64,000 bases of DNA from Alcanivorax sp. 24 (GTDB taxonomy: Bacteria > Pseudomonadota > Gammaproteobacteria > Pseudomonadales > Alcanivoracaceae). The translations under genes were made by a program, and so were the position numbers. The DNA lies in contig NZ_SNUA01000002.1 of the NCBI RefSeq assembly GCF_004360225.1, positions 434,001 to 498,000 of the forward strand, given 5' to 3'. Below the pieces are notes generated by a model, which had not been told where the DNA came from, ran no database searches, and was given only the letters and a program-made list of their open reading frames with translations. Position 1 is the stretch's first letter, and each line of letters begins with the position of its first letter. Positions 33,826-45,857 of this stretch are shown here, in pieces.

Positions 33826-34422
33826 ATGGCTCTGACACTGGGCGATGCCCTGTTTACCAAAACACAGCAGCGCGTGCTGGGCCTTTTCTTCAGCGTGCCC
33901 GACACGCGCTTCTACACCAACGACATCCTGCGCCGGCTCGAAATGGGGCGGGGTACCGTGTTGCGTGAACTCGATAAACTGGCCCAGGCGGGCATCCTGT
34001 CGCGGACCCGCGAAGGCAATCAAAACTACTATCAGGCCAACACGGACTCCCCGGTGTACCCGGAGTTGCTGGCGATTGTCCGTAAAACCTTCGGTGTTGC
34101 CGAGGTATTGCGCGGAGCTTTGCAACCGATTGAAGATCGGCTGGTGCTGGCGTTCGTATATGGATCGCTGGCCAAAGGGACGGAAGATAAGAACAGTGAT
34201 ATTGATCTGATGCTGGTGGGGCAGGGTCTGGCCTATAGCGAGGTGATGAACTGTCTGTTGCCACTGGAGTCTGAACTGATGCGCCCGGTCAATCCCTCCA
34301 TCTATACACCGGAGGAGTTGAATCAGAAGCGGAAGCAGGGGAACAGTTTTATAGAACGGGTTATGGAACAACCTAAATTATGGGTGAAGGGAAGCGACGA
34401 TGACATGGACGGCATTGGATAA
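33826..34422 (+). CDS. Winged-helix fused MNT-type nucleotidyltransferase (antitoxin candidate)
   Basis: A 198-residue protein. Residues 10-72 form a winged helix-turn-helix (RFYTNDILRRLEMGRGTVLR, LDKLAQAGILSRTREGNQNYY). Residues about 103-190 are a minimal nucleotidyltransferase with G113-S114 and the D125-x-D127 metal pair (VYGSLAKGTEDKNSDIDLML). MNT proteins inactivate HEPN toxins by adding nucleotides in known type VII systems. Here the DNA-binding part is fused, so one protein could both repress and neutralise. It overlaps the downstream HEPN-like gene by 23 bp. AAAGAGG precedes the start. Confidence 0.85.
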   Translation: MALTLGDALFTKTQQRVLGLFFSVPDTRFYTNDILRRLEMGRGTVLRELDKLAQAGILSRTREGNQNYYQANTDSPVYPELLAIVRKTFGVAEVLRGALQPIEDRLVLAFVYGSLAKGTEDKNSDIDLMLVGQGLAYSEVMNCLLPLESELMRPVNPSIYTPEELNQKRKQGNSFIERVMEQPKLWVKGSDDDMDGIG

Positions 34423-34825
34423 TCTGGTGAAAACCGGCGGCCTTAAACAGGAACCGCCCGACCAACAAGAATTCGATGGCATGGTGCAAGCCGCCCGGCG
34501 GCGCCTTCAGGATGCACATCTTAGTGGGTTGTCGGAGGAGGGCAAGTTCAGCCTCGCCTACGGCGCCGCCCATGCCTTATCGCTGGCCGCTTTGCGCTGG
34601 CACGGTTACCGCTCCGGCAATCGCTACCTGGTCTTTCAATGCCTGGAACATACCCTCGGACTGGAAAGCAGCCAATGGCGACTGCTCGATCTGTGCCACA
34701 AGCGGCGGAACCAGGCGGAATATGAGGGGCATCTGGATATTTCATCGCAACTGATCGACGACCTGCTGGCGGTAACTCGGGAGGTTCTGGAACGGGTCGA
34801 GAAGTTGGGCGACATCAAGGAATGA
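34400..34825 (+). CDS. HEPN-like protein (toxin candidate)
   Basis: An all-helical 141-residue protein with the HEPN pattern. A first helical pair (FDGMVQAARRRLQDAHLSGL, FSLAYGAAHALSLAALRWHGY) is followed by R103-N104 and Y108 in CHKRRNQAEYEG, the RN-x3-Y form of the HEPN ribonuclease motif seen next to nucleotidyltransferases. It overlaps the winged-helix MNT gene by 23 bp, as usual for a toxin-antitoxin pair. The strict R-x4-6-H motif is not perfectly met (H111 is 8 residues after R103), so nuclease activity is an inference. Confidence 0.78.
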   Translation: MTWTALDNLVKTGGLKQEPPDQQEFDGMVQAARRRLQDAHLSGLSEEGKFSLAYGAAHALSLAALRWHGYRSGNRYLVFQCLEHTLGLESSQWRLLDLCHKRRNQAEYEGHLDISSQLIDDLLAVTREVLERVEKLGDIKE

Positions 34826-35142
34826 CCCAAACAGCCGCTTGCATTTATTTTCGCCGCCGGTAAATTCGGACTTGGATCACAAAAAAGGCGTCGCACCAGC
34901 GGCGTCCTGGAAGGAGACCGCCTTGGAAGGCGGCCGCCAGAAACCGACGTCTTGAATAGGGCGGCGTAAAACCAAAAAGTGGGGGAAGGGATGTCTTCCT
35001 GTTGCTTTACCCAGAGGCCTTTTGGGGGGCTTCGAAGTATTACCTGCCATAGCGCTGACCACTGTGCGGTGGGCACGCGTCTGCCATGCCGTTGGCTTCC
35101 CTGTGAGATCCTTCTTTTTGAGATCATAAGGGAGCGAACCGT
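34826..35142. other. Intergenic region, nothing recognised
   Basis: 317 bp between the HEPN-like gene and the NERD-helicase gene. No repeat of the known families, no credible gene and no clear terminator is seen. The promoter of the helicase should be in the more AT-rich end (35100-35130). Confidence 0.5.
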
Positions 35143-37044
35143 ATGGCAACGGTAATCCCCAATCTCAGCGCCATCCGTAACATGACCCAGGGTGAGCGGC
35201 GGCTCGGTCGGCGTTTGGAAAGCCTGCTCGAAGATGACTACACCATCTGGTACGACGTCCCCGTGGGGCGGCAGCAGCGCTACCCCGACTTCATCATTCT
35301 CCACCCCGGTCGTGGCCTGCTGTTTCTGGAGGTGAAGGACTGGAAGCCGGATACGCTCAAGCGCATCACCCCACGCGATGCCGAAATCCATACTCCCGAT
35401 GGCCTGAAAACCGTCAGCAACCCGCTGCTACAAGCACGCCAGTGTGCCCTGGTGGCGATCAATCGCCTGCAGCGCGATGAGCACCTGCAGCAAACCTCGG
35501 AACACTTCAAAGGCAAGCTGTGTTTCCCGTGGGGGCATGGCGTGGTCTTCCCCAACATCACTCGCAAACAGTGGAACGCGCTCATCAGCGAAGAGCATCA
35601 GGAACTGGTGCTACCGGCCCATCGGCTGATCTGCAAGGACGAAATGCTGGCCACCACCGACCCGGAAGCGTTTCAGGAGCAACTGTGGGGCATGTTTGAG
35701 TACGCCTTTGGCGAGAAGCTCACCGTCCCACAGATCGATCGCATCCGCTGGAACCTGTTCCCGGAAATCCGCATCAACGCGCCCCAGCAGAGCCTGTTTG
35801 ACGGAGAGGAGGACGGGGAAGACGGAGAGGAGGGTGGCCAGGAAGAGCAGGGCGAAAACTCGCACGCCAGCGCCGAACCCAAATACAACGCCATCCCCGA
35901 CATCGTCCGCGTCATGGACCTGCAACAGGAACAACTGGCCCGCAGCATGGGCGAAGGGCATCGGGTTATTCATGGCGTCGCCGGGTCCGGCAAAACGCTG
36001 ATTCTCGGCTACCGCTGCCTGCATCTGGCCCAGGCCGTCACCAAGCCGATCCTGGTGCTGTGCTTCAATATCACCCTGGCCGCCCGGCTGCGTAGCTTCA
36101 TCGCCGAAAAGGGCATCGAAGAGAAAGTACAGGTACACCACTTCCACGAATGGTGCGGTCGGCAACGCAAAACCTACAACGTGGACCTTATCGAAGGCGA
36201 CGCCCCCTACTGGGACCGGGAAGTGGAAACCGTTATCCAGGGCGTCGACAAAGACCAGATCCCCCGGGCCCAATACAGCGCCGTAATGATCGACGAAGGC
36301 CACGACTTCGAACAGGACTGGCTCAAACTCATCGTCCAGATGATCGACCCGGACACCAACTCCCTGCTGCTGCTCTACGACGACGCCCAGTCCATCTACA
36401 AAAAACGCAACCTGAAGTTCCCGCTCTCCAGCGCCGGCATCCAGGCCCGCGGCCGCACCACCATTCTCAAACTCAACTACCGTAACACCCGCGAAATCCT
36501 CAGCTTCGCCTACGACTTCGCCAAGGACTTCCTGCAAGCCCAGGACGCCGACGACGACCATATCCCCCTGATCGCCCCGGAAGTGGCCGGTGCCAGCGGA
36601 CCGGAACCGCAGTTCCGCAAGTTCGACACCTTTAACGACGAAGCCCACTACATCGCCCGCTGCATCCGCAAATGGCACCAGAACGGCCAGCCCCTCAACA
36701 CCATCGCCGTGATCTACGGCCACCACTGGCAGGCCGAAACCCTGCAACGGGCTCTCAAAGCCGTCGACATCCCCAACGCCTGGCTGAAAAGTGCCACTGA
36801 TAAAAAAGCCTACGACGCCAACGCCGAAAGCGTGGCGCTGCTAACCCGGCAAAGCAGCAAGGGACTGGAATTCGACACCGTGGTACTGGCGGGCCTGGGT
36901 GGATTGAAGGATGACGAAGACGGTTTGGAGAAGGAGGTGCGGCTGTTGTATGTGGGGATGACACGAGCGCGGCAACAGTTGTTGCTGACGGGGAGTGGGG
37001 AGAATTGGGCCGTGTCGCGATTTGAAATGTCGGTAGGTAGGTGA
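35143..37044 (+). CDS. NERD-nuclease / UvrD-type superfamily 1 helicase fusion
   Basis: A 633-residue protein. An N-terminal NERD nuclease-related domain (residues about 14-130) has D49 in RYPDFIIL and the E63-V-K65 of a PD-(D/E)xK site in FLEVKDWK. An acidic linker (220-238) follows. The SF1 helicase has Walker A GVAGSGKT (278-285), motif II IDEGHDF (383-389), motif III DDAQSIY, LNYRNTR, motif V SSKGLEFD (571-578) and motif VI YVGMTRAR. Such fusions occur in defence islands. AAGGGAG precedes the ATG. Its stop overlaps the start of an unrelated AT-rich gene, which suggests a two-gene operon. Role in DNA processing or defence is inferred. Confidence 0.9.
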   Translation: MATVIPNLSAIRNMTQGERRLGRRLESLLEDDYTIWYDVPVGRQQRYPDFIILHPGRGLLFLEVKDWKPDTLKRITPRDAEIHTPDGLKTVSNPLLQARQCALVAINRLQRDEHLQQTSEHFKGKLCFPWGHGVVFPNITRKQWNALISEEHQELVLPAHRLICKDEMLATTDPEAFQEQLWGMFEYAFGEKLTVPQIDRIRWNLFPEIRINAPQQSLFDGEEDGEDGEEGGQEEQGENSHASAEPKYNAIPDIVRVMDLQQEQLARSMGEGHRVIHGVAGSGKTLILGYRCLHLAQAVTKPILVLCFNITLAARLRSFIAEKGIEEKVQVHHFHEWCGRQRKTYNVDLIEGDAPYWDREVETVIQGVDKDQIPRAQYSAVMIDEGHDFEQDWLKLIVQMIDPDTNSLLLLYDDAQSIYKKRNLKFPLSSAGIQARGRTTILKLNYRNTREILSFAYDFAKDFLQAQDADDDHIPLIAPEVAGASGPEPQFRKFDTFNDEAHYIARCIRKWHQNGQPLNTIAVIYGHHWQAETLQRALKAVDIPNAWLKSATDKKAYDANAESVALLTRQSSKGLEFDTVVLAGLGGLKDDEDGLEKEVRLLYVGMTRARQQLLLTGSGENWAVSRFEMSVGR

Positions 37045-37661
37045 TCATGATTTTTAGGACAATAGGAGGTCGAACTATTCCCATGCCCGGCCTAAATGAG
37101 AATGGTACATACGAGTACCAAAAAAACGTGATGTCACCTCTTGCGATGAGTGACCATAGGAGGCTTTTAAGGGAGGTGCTTTTTTGGCCAGACGATAGAT
37201 GTAAAACCTGTGGGTATCGCGTATGGGTCTGTATATCAATTCACGGAGAGAAAAAAATTCTGGATGAGCTGGGGCCGAACTGGCCTATTCACGTTTGTAA
37301 ATCGGAGATTCCGTTGCCGGATAGGGAAAGGCAGTTGAATTGCCAAGCGTCTACCGAGCTTTTCAAAAAGAAGACCAACTTAAATTGGTGGGTAGGTGGG
37401 TGGAGGCCAATTTTTGATATATCTTTGGAATATTCTGTATTGCCAGAAATGATGGAGGTTAGCTTTTATTGGAACAGAAGAAGAGAAAGTTTAAAGGTTG
37501 AGAAGAAAAATATATTGATGAATTGGACTGATCTAGAGGATGCTCGCGATAGGATTCATCAGTCTGTTGCCTTTCTAAGAATAAATAAGGCCTCGTCTGG
37601 GTTTGATGTTTCGTTGCTGGACTGTCGATTGAAAGTTTCTAATTTTATTTGTTATAAGTAA
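37041..37661 (+). CDS. Uncharacterised protein with CxxC...HxC zinc-like motif
   Basis: A 206-residue protein of unknown function in strongly AT-rich DNA, unlike its neighbours. C54-x2-C57 is followed by the stretch ILDELGPNWPIHVC, with H84 and C86. Together they look like a treble-clef or zinc-ribbon module; a similar DELGPPWPxHxC signature occurs in many hypothetical proteins (memory). The start is GTG at 37041, overlapping the helicase stop by 4 bp; an ATG at 37047 is an alternative. Translational coupling suggests it works with the NERD-helicase. No signal peptide or membrane helix. Confidence 0.7.
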   Translation: MIMIFRTIGGRTIPMPGLNENGTYEYQKNVMSPLAMSDHRRLLREVLFWPDDRCKTCGYRVWVCISIHGEKKILDELGPNWPIHVCKSEIPLPDRERQLNCQASTELFKKKTNLNWWVGGWRPIFDISLEYSVLPEMMEVSFYWNRRRESLKVEKKNILMNWTDLEDARDRIHQSVAFLRINKASSGFDVSLLDCRLKVSNFICYK

Positions 37662-37909
37662 TGCGTGTTATTTTTTTGGTGTAAAAAATGGGACCGCGAG
37701 GTCAAGTCTTGCCTCTTGTGCTTTGGTGGATAGGTCAGCTAGATAGCTAACTAGACCACAAAGAGTTGATCCCCTCCTCACACAAAGAAAACCCCAGCGA
37801 ATGGTCGGGAGGGTATGTTTCCAATCCCGCACTTGGGAGGCTGGGCTGGAAATCGGATCGGGACGCTAGGAGCCCTTTTTGTGCATATCTCACACGAAGT
37901 TGAAAGGAC

Positions 37910-38118
37910 TTAAACCCGCTCAATCACCGTAGCAATCTCCTAACCCAAGCCAATGCCCGTGGTCGCCAAGCCGAGTTGGACATCTTTCCACTGCATGGTG
38001 CTCAGCAGCGGACATCGATATACGGAGCGAGCATCGGAACAGTCCAGAGGGTACCCAAGGCGATGGTGCCGTCGTCTACAGATTCAGTTTTTCTTCCACA
38101 CGGTTCAGCAGCTTTCGG
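37910..38118 (-). pseudogene. Decayed duplicate of the fadA 3' end, copy 1
   Basis: The minus strand reads the last codons of FadA (ATVIERV then TAA). The first 28 bases are identical to the true fadA end at 40266-40293. Upstream it diverges: the codon for Gln in IGLGQG is TAG, and the catalytic Cys of the MCIGLG motif is Gly. Similarity fades by about 38118. It cannot encode a thiolase. Confidence 0.8.
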
Positions 38119-38192
38119 CCTTCGGGTCCGGAGTGGATATCTGATAATGGCTATTGGCTCCTTGGATTCGATAGCTGTGTTCACTTGCAGTG

Positions 38193-38231
38193 ATTTCATT
38201 GCATGAAATTCTAAGACTAAAGCATGAAATT
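38193..38231. promoter_or_regulatory. Palindrome and direct repeat upstream of the ImmA-type gene
   Basis: ATTTCATTGCATGAAAT (38193-38209) is a perfect 7-3-7 palindrome. Its right half GCATGAAATT recurs at 38222-38231, exactly 21 bp downstream. It looks like a repressor operator for the metallopeptidase gene, yet no repressor gene is adjacent. Confidence 0.5.
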
Positions 38232-38314
38232 GTCTTTGATGGATTGACCATCTTTTGATCTGAATGTACATATGTAGTGGTGTTGGCGTAGAAAAATACT
38301 AAATATGGTGCTTT

Positions 38315-39013
38315 ATGGATCCGGCGATTAAACAGTACATTGGACTTCAGGCCAGGCAACTTCATGGGCAAATATGGTCACAGAGGGAGAGGTTGTTTCC
38401 TAATGGCGACTGGACGCCAACTCAGCTTTGTGACCCGCGTATTGCTTGTGAGGTCCTAGATATTAGCTACGAGGAGCTTCCCTACATTGACTCAAGGTTC
38501 GCACGAGCTGATGAAGGTAAGGTGCTTGCTGGTCTTATCGATCGCCAGGCAGGGCGAATTGTCGTTAGTGACGCTCTGCCTGATCCGGTTATGAGATTTA
38601 CTGCAGCCCATGAAGTCGGACATTGGTGTCTTCACCCTGGACACATTTTACATCGGGATATGCCTGTTAGTGGGTCAGATGTGCCTTCTCTGCGATCGGA
38701 AATTGAACAGCAGGCAGATTATTTTGCGGCATGTTTCTTGATGCCGAAAAAATCTATCATTAAGGCTTTTCAGAATAGGTTCAGAGTGCAGTTGCCATTG
38801 CATTTTACTGATGTCCTAGCTTATTGGCTGTCCCCTAATGATGCAGATTCATTAATATCTGCTCCTCAGAGTTCCTTGGCAAGGGAAAAAGCTTTGGCTC
38901 AGTGCACAGGCCTTACCAGTCAACGATTTCAATCTTTAGCAGATGAATTTAAAGTTTCAGTTGGAGCAATGGCCCTCCGTATTCGTGAGTTGGGCCTTGT
39001 CAGTTGGCCATGA
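38315..39013 (+). CDS. ImmA/IrrE-family metallo-endopeptidase
   Basis: A 232-residue zinc peptidase-like protein. The HExxH motif is AAHEVGHWCLH (about residues 96-106). The third ligand region EQQADYFAACFLMP follows, as in ImmA/IrrE/DUF955 proteins that cleave XRE-type repressors. A helical C-terminal part (about 160-232) completes it. ImmA proteins usually sit next to their repressor, but no helix-turn-helix gene adjoins here. The DNA is AT-rich relative to the chromosome. It is bracketed by two decayed fadA 3'-end copies, which suggests it arrived as separate cargo. Confidence 0.88.
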   Translation: MDPAIKQYIGLQARQLHGQIWSQRERLFPNGDWTPTQLCDPRIACEVLDISYEELPYIDSRFARADEGKVLAGLIDRQAGRIVVSDALPDPVMRFTAAHEVGHWCLHPGHILHRDMPVSGSDVPSLRSEIEQQADYFAACFLMPKKSIIKAFQNRFRVQLPLHFTDVLAYWLSPNDADSLISAPQSSLAREKALAQCTGLTSQRFQSLADEFKVSVGAMALRIRELGLVSWP

Positions 39014-39502
<489 letters not shown>

Positions 39503-39796
39503 TCAAAGATGTCGCGTAACGTCCTGTCTGGCGTGAAGAATTCGAATGACTTGCAATTCTTGCTGGTGAATTCGATAGAAAATGATATGACTGGAAACGG
39601 AAGCGCTGTATACATCGGAGGATAGCTCAGGTCGCGCCTTGCCGGTCTTCGGTTGCCGGAGCAGTTGCCAGAGTTTGGCTTTGAGCGAGTTCATGTACTC
39701 GTCCGATCTGGTCATGCCCCAATGGCGCGATCCGTATTGGTGGATGGAGCGCAAATCCTCGCGGGCGGCGGGCGAGATGATCAGAGAAAGCGTCAT
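39503..39796 (-). CDS. parE: ParE/RelE-family toxin
   Basis: A 97-residue toxin of the ParE/RelE superfamily. The pattern is typical: LIISPAAREDLRSIHQYGSRHWG at the N-terminus, LWQLLRQPKTGKARPEL, YSASVSSHIIFYRIHQQELQVIRILHARQDV at the end. ParE toxins poison DNA gyrase. Its ATG overlaps the stop of the ParD-like antitoxin gene (ATGA). It sits between a decayed fadA 3' copy and the true fadA. Confidence 0.9.
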   Translation of the reverse strand: MTLSLIISPAAREDLRSIHQYGSRHWGMTRSDEYMNSLKAKLWQLLRQPKTGKARPELSSDVYSASVSSHIIFYRIHQQELQVIRILHARQDVTRHL

Positions 39797-40053
39797 CAGG
39801 TATTGATGTCTTCAAACAGGCGGTCGAGTCCGGCCTTGCTGTCAACATGGATGCCTTGGCCCTGGTTCAATTGCAGGATGCCTTCTTGAAGCTGTTCGCG
39901 TAGTCGAGCCAGTTTGAGTTCGTTGACCCATTCCTCGTGGGTTTCCACGAACCGCAGGGCTTCCCGGACCACCTCACTGGCGTTGTTGTATAGGCCGCTG
40001 TCCACTTTGGCTTTGATACGGGCTTCGAGTTCGGGGGTTAGTGAGACGTGCAT
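39796..40053 (-). CDS. parD: ParD-family antitoxin
   Basis: An 85-residue antitoxin. The N-terminal ribbon-helix-helix (MHVSLTPELEARIKAKVDSG, SEVVREALRFVE) is followed by an acidic C-terminal tail that wraps ParE (LREQLQEGILQLNQG...). The start at 40053 is supported by CAGGAGAGT and by homologues beginning at this Met. A 42-residue upstream extension is non-homologous. It is coupled to parE. A 19-bp perfect palindrome at 40101-40119 upstream is the likely autoregulatory operator. Confidence 0.9.
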   Translation of the reverse strand: MHVSLTPELEARIKAKVDSGLYNNASEVVREALRFVETHEEWVNELKLARLREQLQEGILQLNQGQGIHVDSKAGLDRLFEDINT

Positions 40054-40100
40054 GCCCACTCTCCTGAGGGTGAGGGTATCGTTAGATACTAGTCCTGCTA

Positions 40101-40119
40101 CATAGATTGTCAATCTATG
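40101..40119. promoter_or_regulatory. ParD operator palindrome
   Basis: CATAGATTG-T-CAATCTATG is a perfect 9-1-9 palindrome, 48 bp upstream of the parD ATG. Ribbon-helix-helix antitoxins bind such sites to repress their own operon. Confidence 0.65.
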
Positions 40120-40202
40120 GATTGCCTGATGTGGCGATCTATTTGAAGGGCTCCGTGCGGTTGGAAGTCTTTGACCCATGCTACATAGAGGTTGAGACGA
40201 AA

Positions 40203-40235
40203 AAAGCCCCAGCGGTAAACCCGCTGGGGCTTTTG
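40203..40235 (-). terminator. Intrinsic terminator of fadBA
   Basis: Stem AAAAGCCCCAGCGG/CCGCTGGGGCTTTT with loop TAAAC, followed on the minus strand by a six-T run. It lies 31 bp after the fadA stop. Degraded relatives of it accompany both fadA 3' fragments in the island. Confidence 0.9.
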
Positions 40236-40265
40236 GGCTCTTGGCAACGGTGTAAGAGAGGGCGA

Positions 40266-43613
<3,348 letters not shown>

Positions 43614-43701
43614 AAGATTGCTCTCCAGTCCCAAAGTCCGCGGCGTGTCGCCGCATTTGGTGAGCCTGCTTCCGCCTCCGTGGAGGCCCGTGTGCCAGCA
43701 C

Positions 43702-43717
43702 GTGAGTAAACACTCAC
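43702..43717. promoter_or_regulatory. Operator-like palindrome upstream of fadBA
   Basis: GTGAGT-AAAC-ACTCAC lies 89 bp before the fadB start. The 6-4-6 form suits a TetR-type fatty-acid regulator (FadR/PsrA-like), but it does not match the published PsrA motif GAAAC-N4-GTTTC. Confidence 0.4.
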
Positions 43718-43775
43718 ATGAATGGCGAAACCATGAATCCGGATGCCGTACCCGATGGTGCGTGGCAGGCGAGTT

Positions 43776-43859
43776 CCAAAGTGCGCCCGATGTTCTCGGG
43801 CCGCGCCGCGCCAGGCCGGGGCCTGGTCCAGCGACACGGGGGCGTCGGGCGCGCTTTGG
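43776..43859 (-). other. Long nested hairpin in the fadBA upstream region
   Basis: Outer arms of 15 bases (43776-43790 and 43845-43859, one mismatch) enclose a perfect inner stem CCAGGCC/GGCCTGG (43811-43826). If it lies in the fadB 5' leader it could be a structured regulatory RNA; otherwise it is DNA structure only. Confidence 0.4.
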
Positions 43860-44159
43860 GGCCGCCTGATGCGTGCCAAGCATGGGCATCTCTGTGCCAC
43901 TTGTTAACACCTCCAGCGACGTAATGTCCTGAAGCCCCCGGATTAAATCGTCATTCCGCGTGCTGGTGCGGTATCCGGATTGGGCGCCAAGTATAGGAAA
44001 GCGGGCGCGGTTTATTTAGCCCCTTTTGTGACTTTATGGTCGGAGAAGGGACTTTCATGGTTGCCGCCCGCGCCCTGGCCCTTTAAATGCATTGACCCAG
44101 TATACCCGTCGACCCTGTATACTCAGCCCCCGCTTCAAATTGATGAAAGGGTGTCCGCC

Positions 44160-45857
44160 GTGGTCCGTGCTTTCCCTACCATTCGCCGCCGTCATGTGGA
44201 AATCCCCGCCGGTCTGGCCGAGGTGCCGCCGTTGCTGGCACGCATCCTGGCGGCGCGGGGCATGAGCGGCGCCGAGGAGCTGGACCTGAGCCTGAACCGC
44301 CTGCCGCACCCGCGTCAATTCGGTGGCCTGGAGCAGGCGGTGGCGCTGCTGCTGCAAGCGCGGCGCGAGCATTGGCGGGTGTGCGTGGTGGGCGATTACG
44401 ACGCCGACGGCGCCACCGCCACCGCCGTGATGGTAAAGGGCCTGCAACAGCTCGGCTTCGTCCGTCCCGACTATTTGGTGCCGGACCGCTTCGAATACGG
44501 TTACGGCCTGTCGCCGGCCATTGTCGACCTGGCCCGGGAGCGTTACCAGCCGGATTTGTTGATCACCGTGGACAACGGCATCGCCAGTATCGATGGCGTG
44601 GCGGCGGCCCGGGCCGCCGGCCTGCGGGTGCTGATCACCGACCACCATTTGCCCGGCGACACGCTCCCCGAGGCCGACGCCATTCTCAACCCCCGTCTGT
44701 GCGAGGAGGGCTTTCCCGCCGCCAACCTGGCCGGCGTTGGCGTGGCCTTCTATGTGTTGATGGCGTTGCAGAGCGCGCTGGAACTGCGCGGCCGGGTGGT
44801 GGACCTGCTCGATCTGGTGGCGCTGGGCACGGTGGCGGACGTGGTGGTGCTGGACGGCGCCAACCGCATTCTGGTGGAACAAGGGCTGCGGCGGCTGCGC
44901 GCCGGCCAGGGTTCACCGGGCGTGCGGGCGCTGCTGCGGGTGGCCGGCCGTGATTCGTCCCGTGTGGTGGCCGCTGATCTGGGTTTCGCCGCCGGCCCGC
45001 GTCTGAATGCCGCCGGGCGCCTGTCGGACATGAGCCACGGCATCGAGTGTCTGCTGGCGGAGAGCGATGCCGAAGCCGAGCGCCACGCCCAGGAATTGGA
45101 CACCATCAACCGCGAGCGGCGCGGCATCGAGCAGGGCATGCGCGAGGCCGCCATGGCCGAGGTGGCGCGGCTCACCGGACCGCCGCCGGCGGCGCTGTGC
45201 CTGCATGGTGACGACTGGCACGAAGGGGTGGTGGGCATTCTCGCCTCGCGGGTCAAGGAGGCGCTGAACCGGCCGGTGATCGCCTTCGCCCCGGCCCGGC
45301 AACAGGGCCTGCTGAAGGGCTCTGGCCGTTCCATTCCCGGCCTGCATCTGCGCGATGTGCTGGACGCGGTGGCCACCGGCCATCCCGGTCTGCTGCAGAA
45401 GTTCGGCGGCCACGCCATGGCCGCCGGGCTGACCCTGGAGCGCCGTCATCTGGCCGAGTTCACCGAGGCGTTCCAGGCGGCGGTGACGGCCCAGGCCGAC
45501 GAGGATGTGTTTCTGGACGTTATCGACACCGATGGCGAGCTGGGCGAGGTGGATATCACTCTGGCCAACGCTGAACTGCTCAGCCACCGTTTCCCCTGGG
45601 GCCAGGGGTTCCCGCCGCCGCGTTTCGACGGGGTGTTCGAGGTGCTTAACCACCGGGTGGTGGGGGAGCGCCACCTCAAGCTGACCCTGGGGTTGCCGGA
45701 CGTGGGCGCGGCGGTGGACGGTATTTTCTTCAACGCGCCGGTGGCGGACCTGCCCACCCGGATTCAGCGGGTGGAGGGCATCTACCGGCTGGAAGTGAAT
45801 GAATTCCGCGGCCAGCGCAATCCGCAGTTGCTGTTTGAGCATTTGCAGGTGGTGTGA
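44160..45857 (+). CDS. recJ: Single-stranded-DNA-specific exonuclease RecJ
   Basis: 5'-3' ssDNA exonuclease of 565 residues acting in recombination and mismatch repair. The DHH motifs are present: GDYDADGATATA, ITVDNGIASIDG, ITDHHLPGD, then FAAGPRLNAAGRLSDM and the DHHA1 part (GSGRSIPGLHLRDVL, KFGGHAMAAGLTLE). The OB-like C-terminal domain ends LFEHLQVV. The GTG at 44160 is preferred: GAAAGGG lies 8 bases upstream and the protein begins VRAFPTIRR near the family start. Earlier GTGs lie within the ribosome binding site. Confidence 0.93.
   Translation: MVRAFPTIRRRHVEIPAGLAEVPPLLARILAARGMSGAEELDLSLNRLPHPRQFGGLEQAVALLLQARREHWRVCVVGDYDADGATATAVMVKGLQQLGFVRPDYLVPDRFEYGYGLSPAIVDLARERYQPDLLITVDNGIASIDGVAAARAAGLRVLITDHHLPGDTLPEADAILNPRLCEEGFPAANLAGVGVAFYVLMALQSALELRGRVVDLLDLVALGTVADVVVLDGANRILVEQGLRRLRAGQGSPGVRALLRVAGRDSSRVVAADLGFAAGPRLNAAGRLSDMSHGIECLLAESDAEAERHAQELDTINRERRGIEQGMREAAMAEVARLTGPPPAALCLHGDDWHEGVVGILASRVKEALNRPVIAFAPARQQGLLKGSGRSIPGLHLRDVLDAVATGHPGLLQKFGGHAMAAGLTLERRHLAEFTEAFQAAVTAQADEDVFLDVIDTDGELGEVDITLANAELLSHRFPWGQGFPPPRFDGVFEVLNHRVVGERHLKLTLGLPDVGAAVDGIFFNAPVADLPTRIQRVEGIYRLEVNEFRGQRNPQLLFEHLQVV

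Larger units (their letters stand above)
37662..38314. other. Intergenic region carrying a decayed fadA 3'-end unit and immA promoter
   Basis: About 650 bp. The part from about 37690 to 38118 repeats, in degraded form, the segment 39065-39475: a remnant terminator (AAAGAAAACCCCAGCG...), a spacer and a fadA 3' end. The AT-rich right part carries a palindrome and direct repeat (38193-38231) upstream of the ImmA-type gene. Confidence 0.65.
43614..44159. other. Divergent intergenic region between fadB and recJ
   Basis: 546 bp holding the fadBA and recJ promoters. Seen: an operator-like palindrome (43702-43717), a long nested fold (43776-43859), and AT-richer DNA from 43985 with GTATAC repeats near 44100-44122. 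No gene is supported. Confidence 0.6.

Noticed and set aside
33826-34422. MarR-type regulator only
   Set aside because: The C-terminal half has a clear GS-x10-DxD nucleotidyltransferase motif, so the winged helix is only part of the protein.
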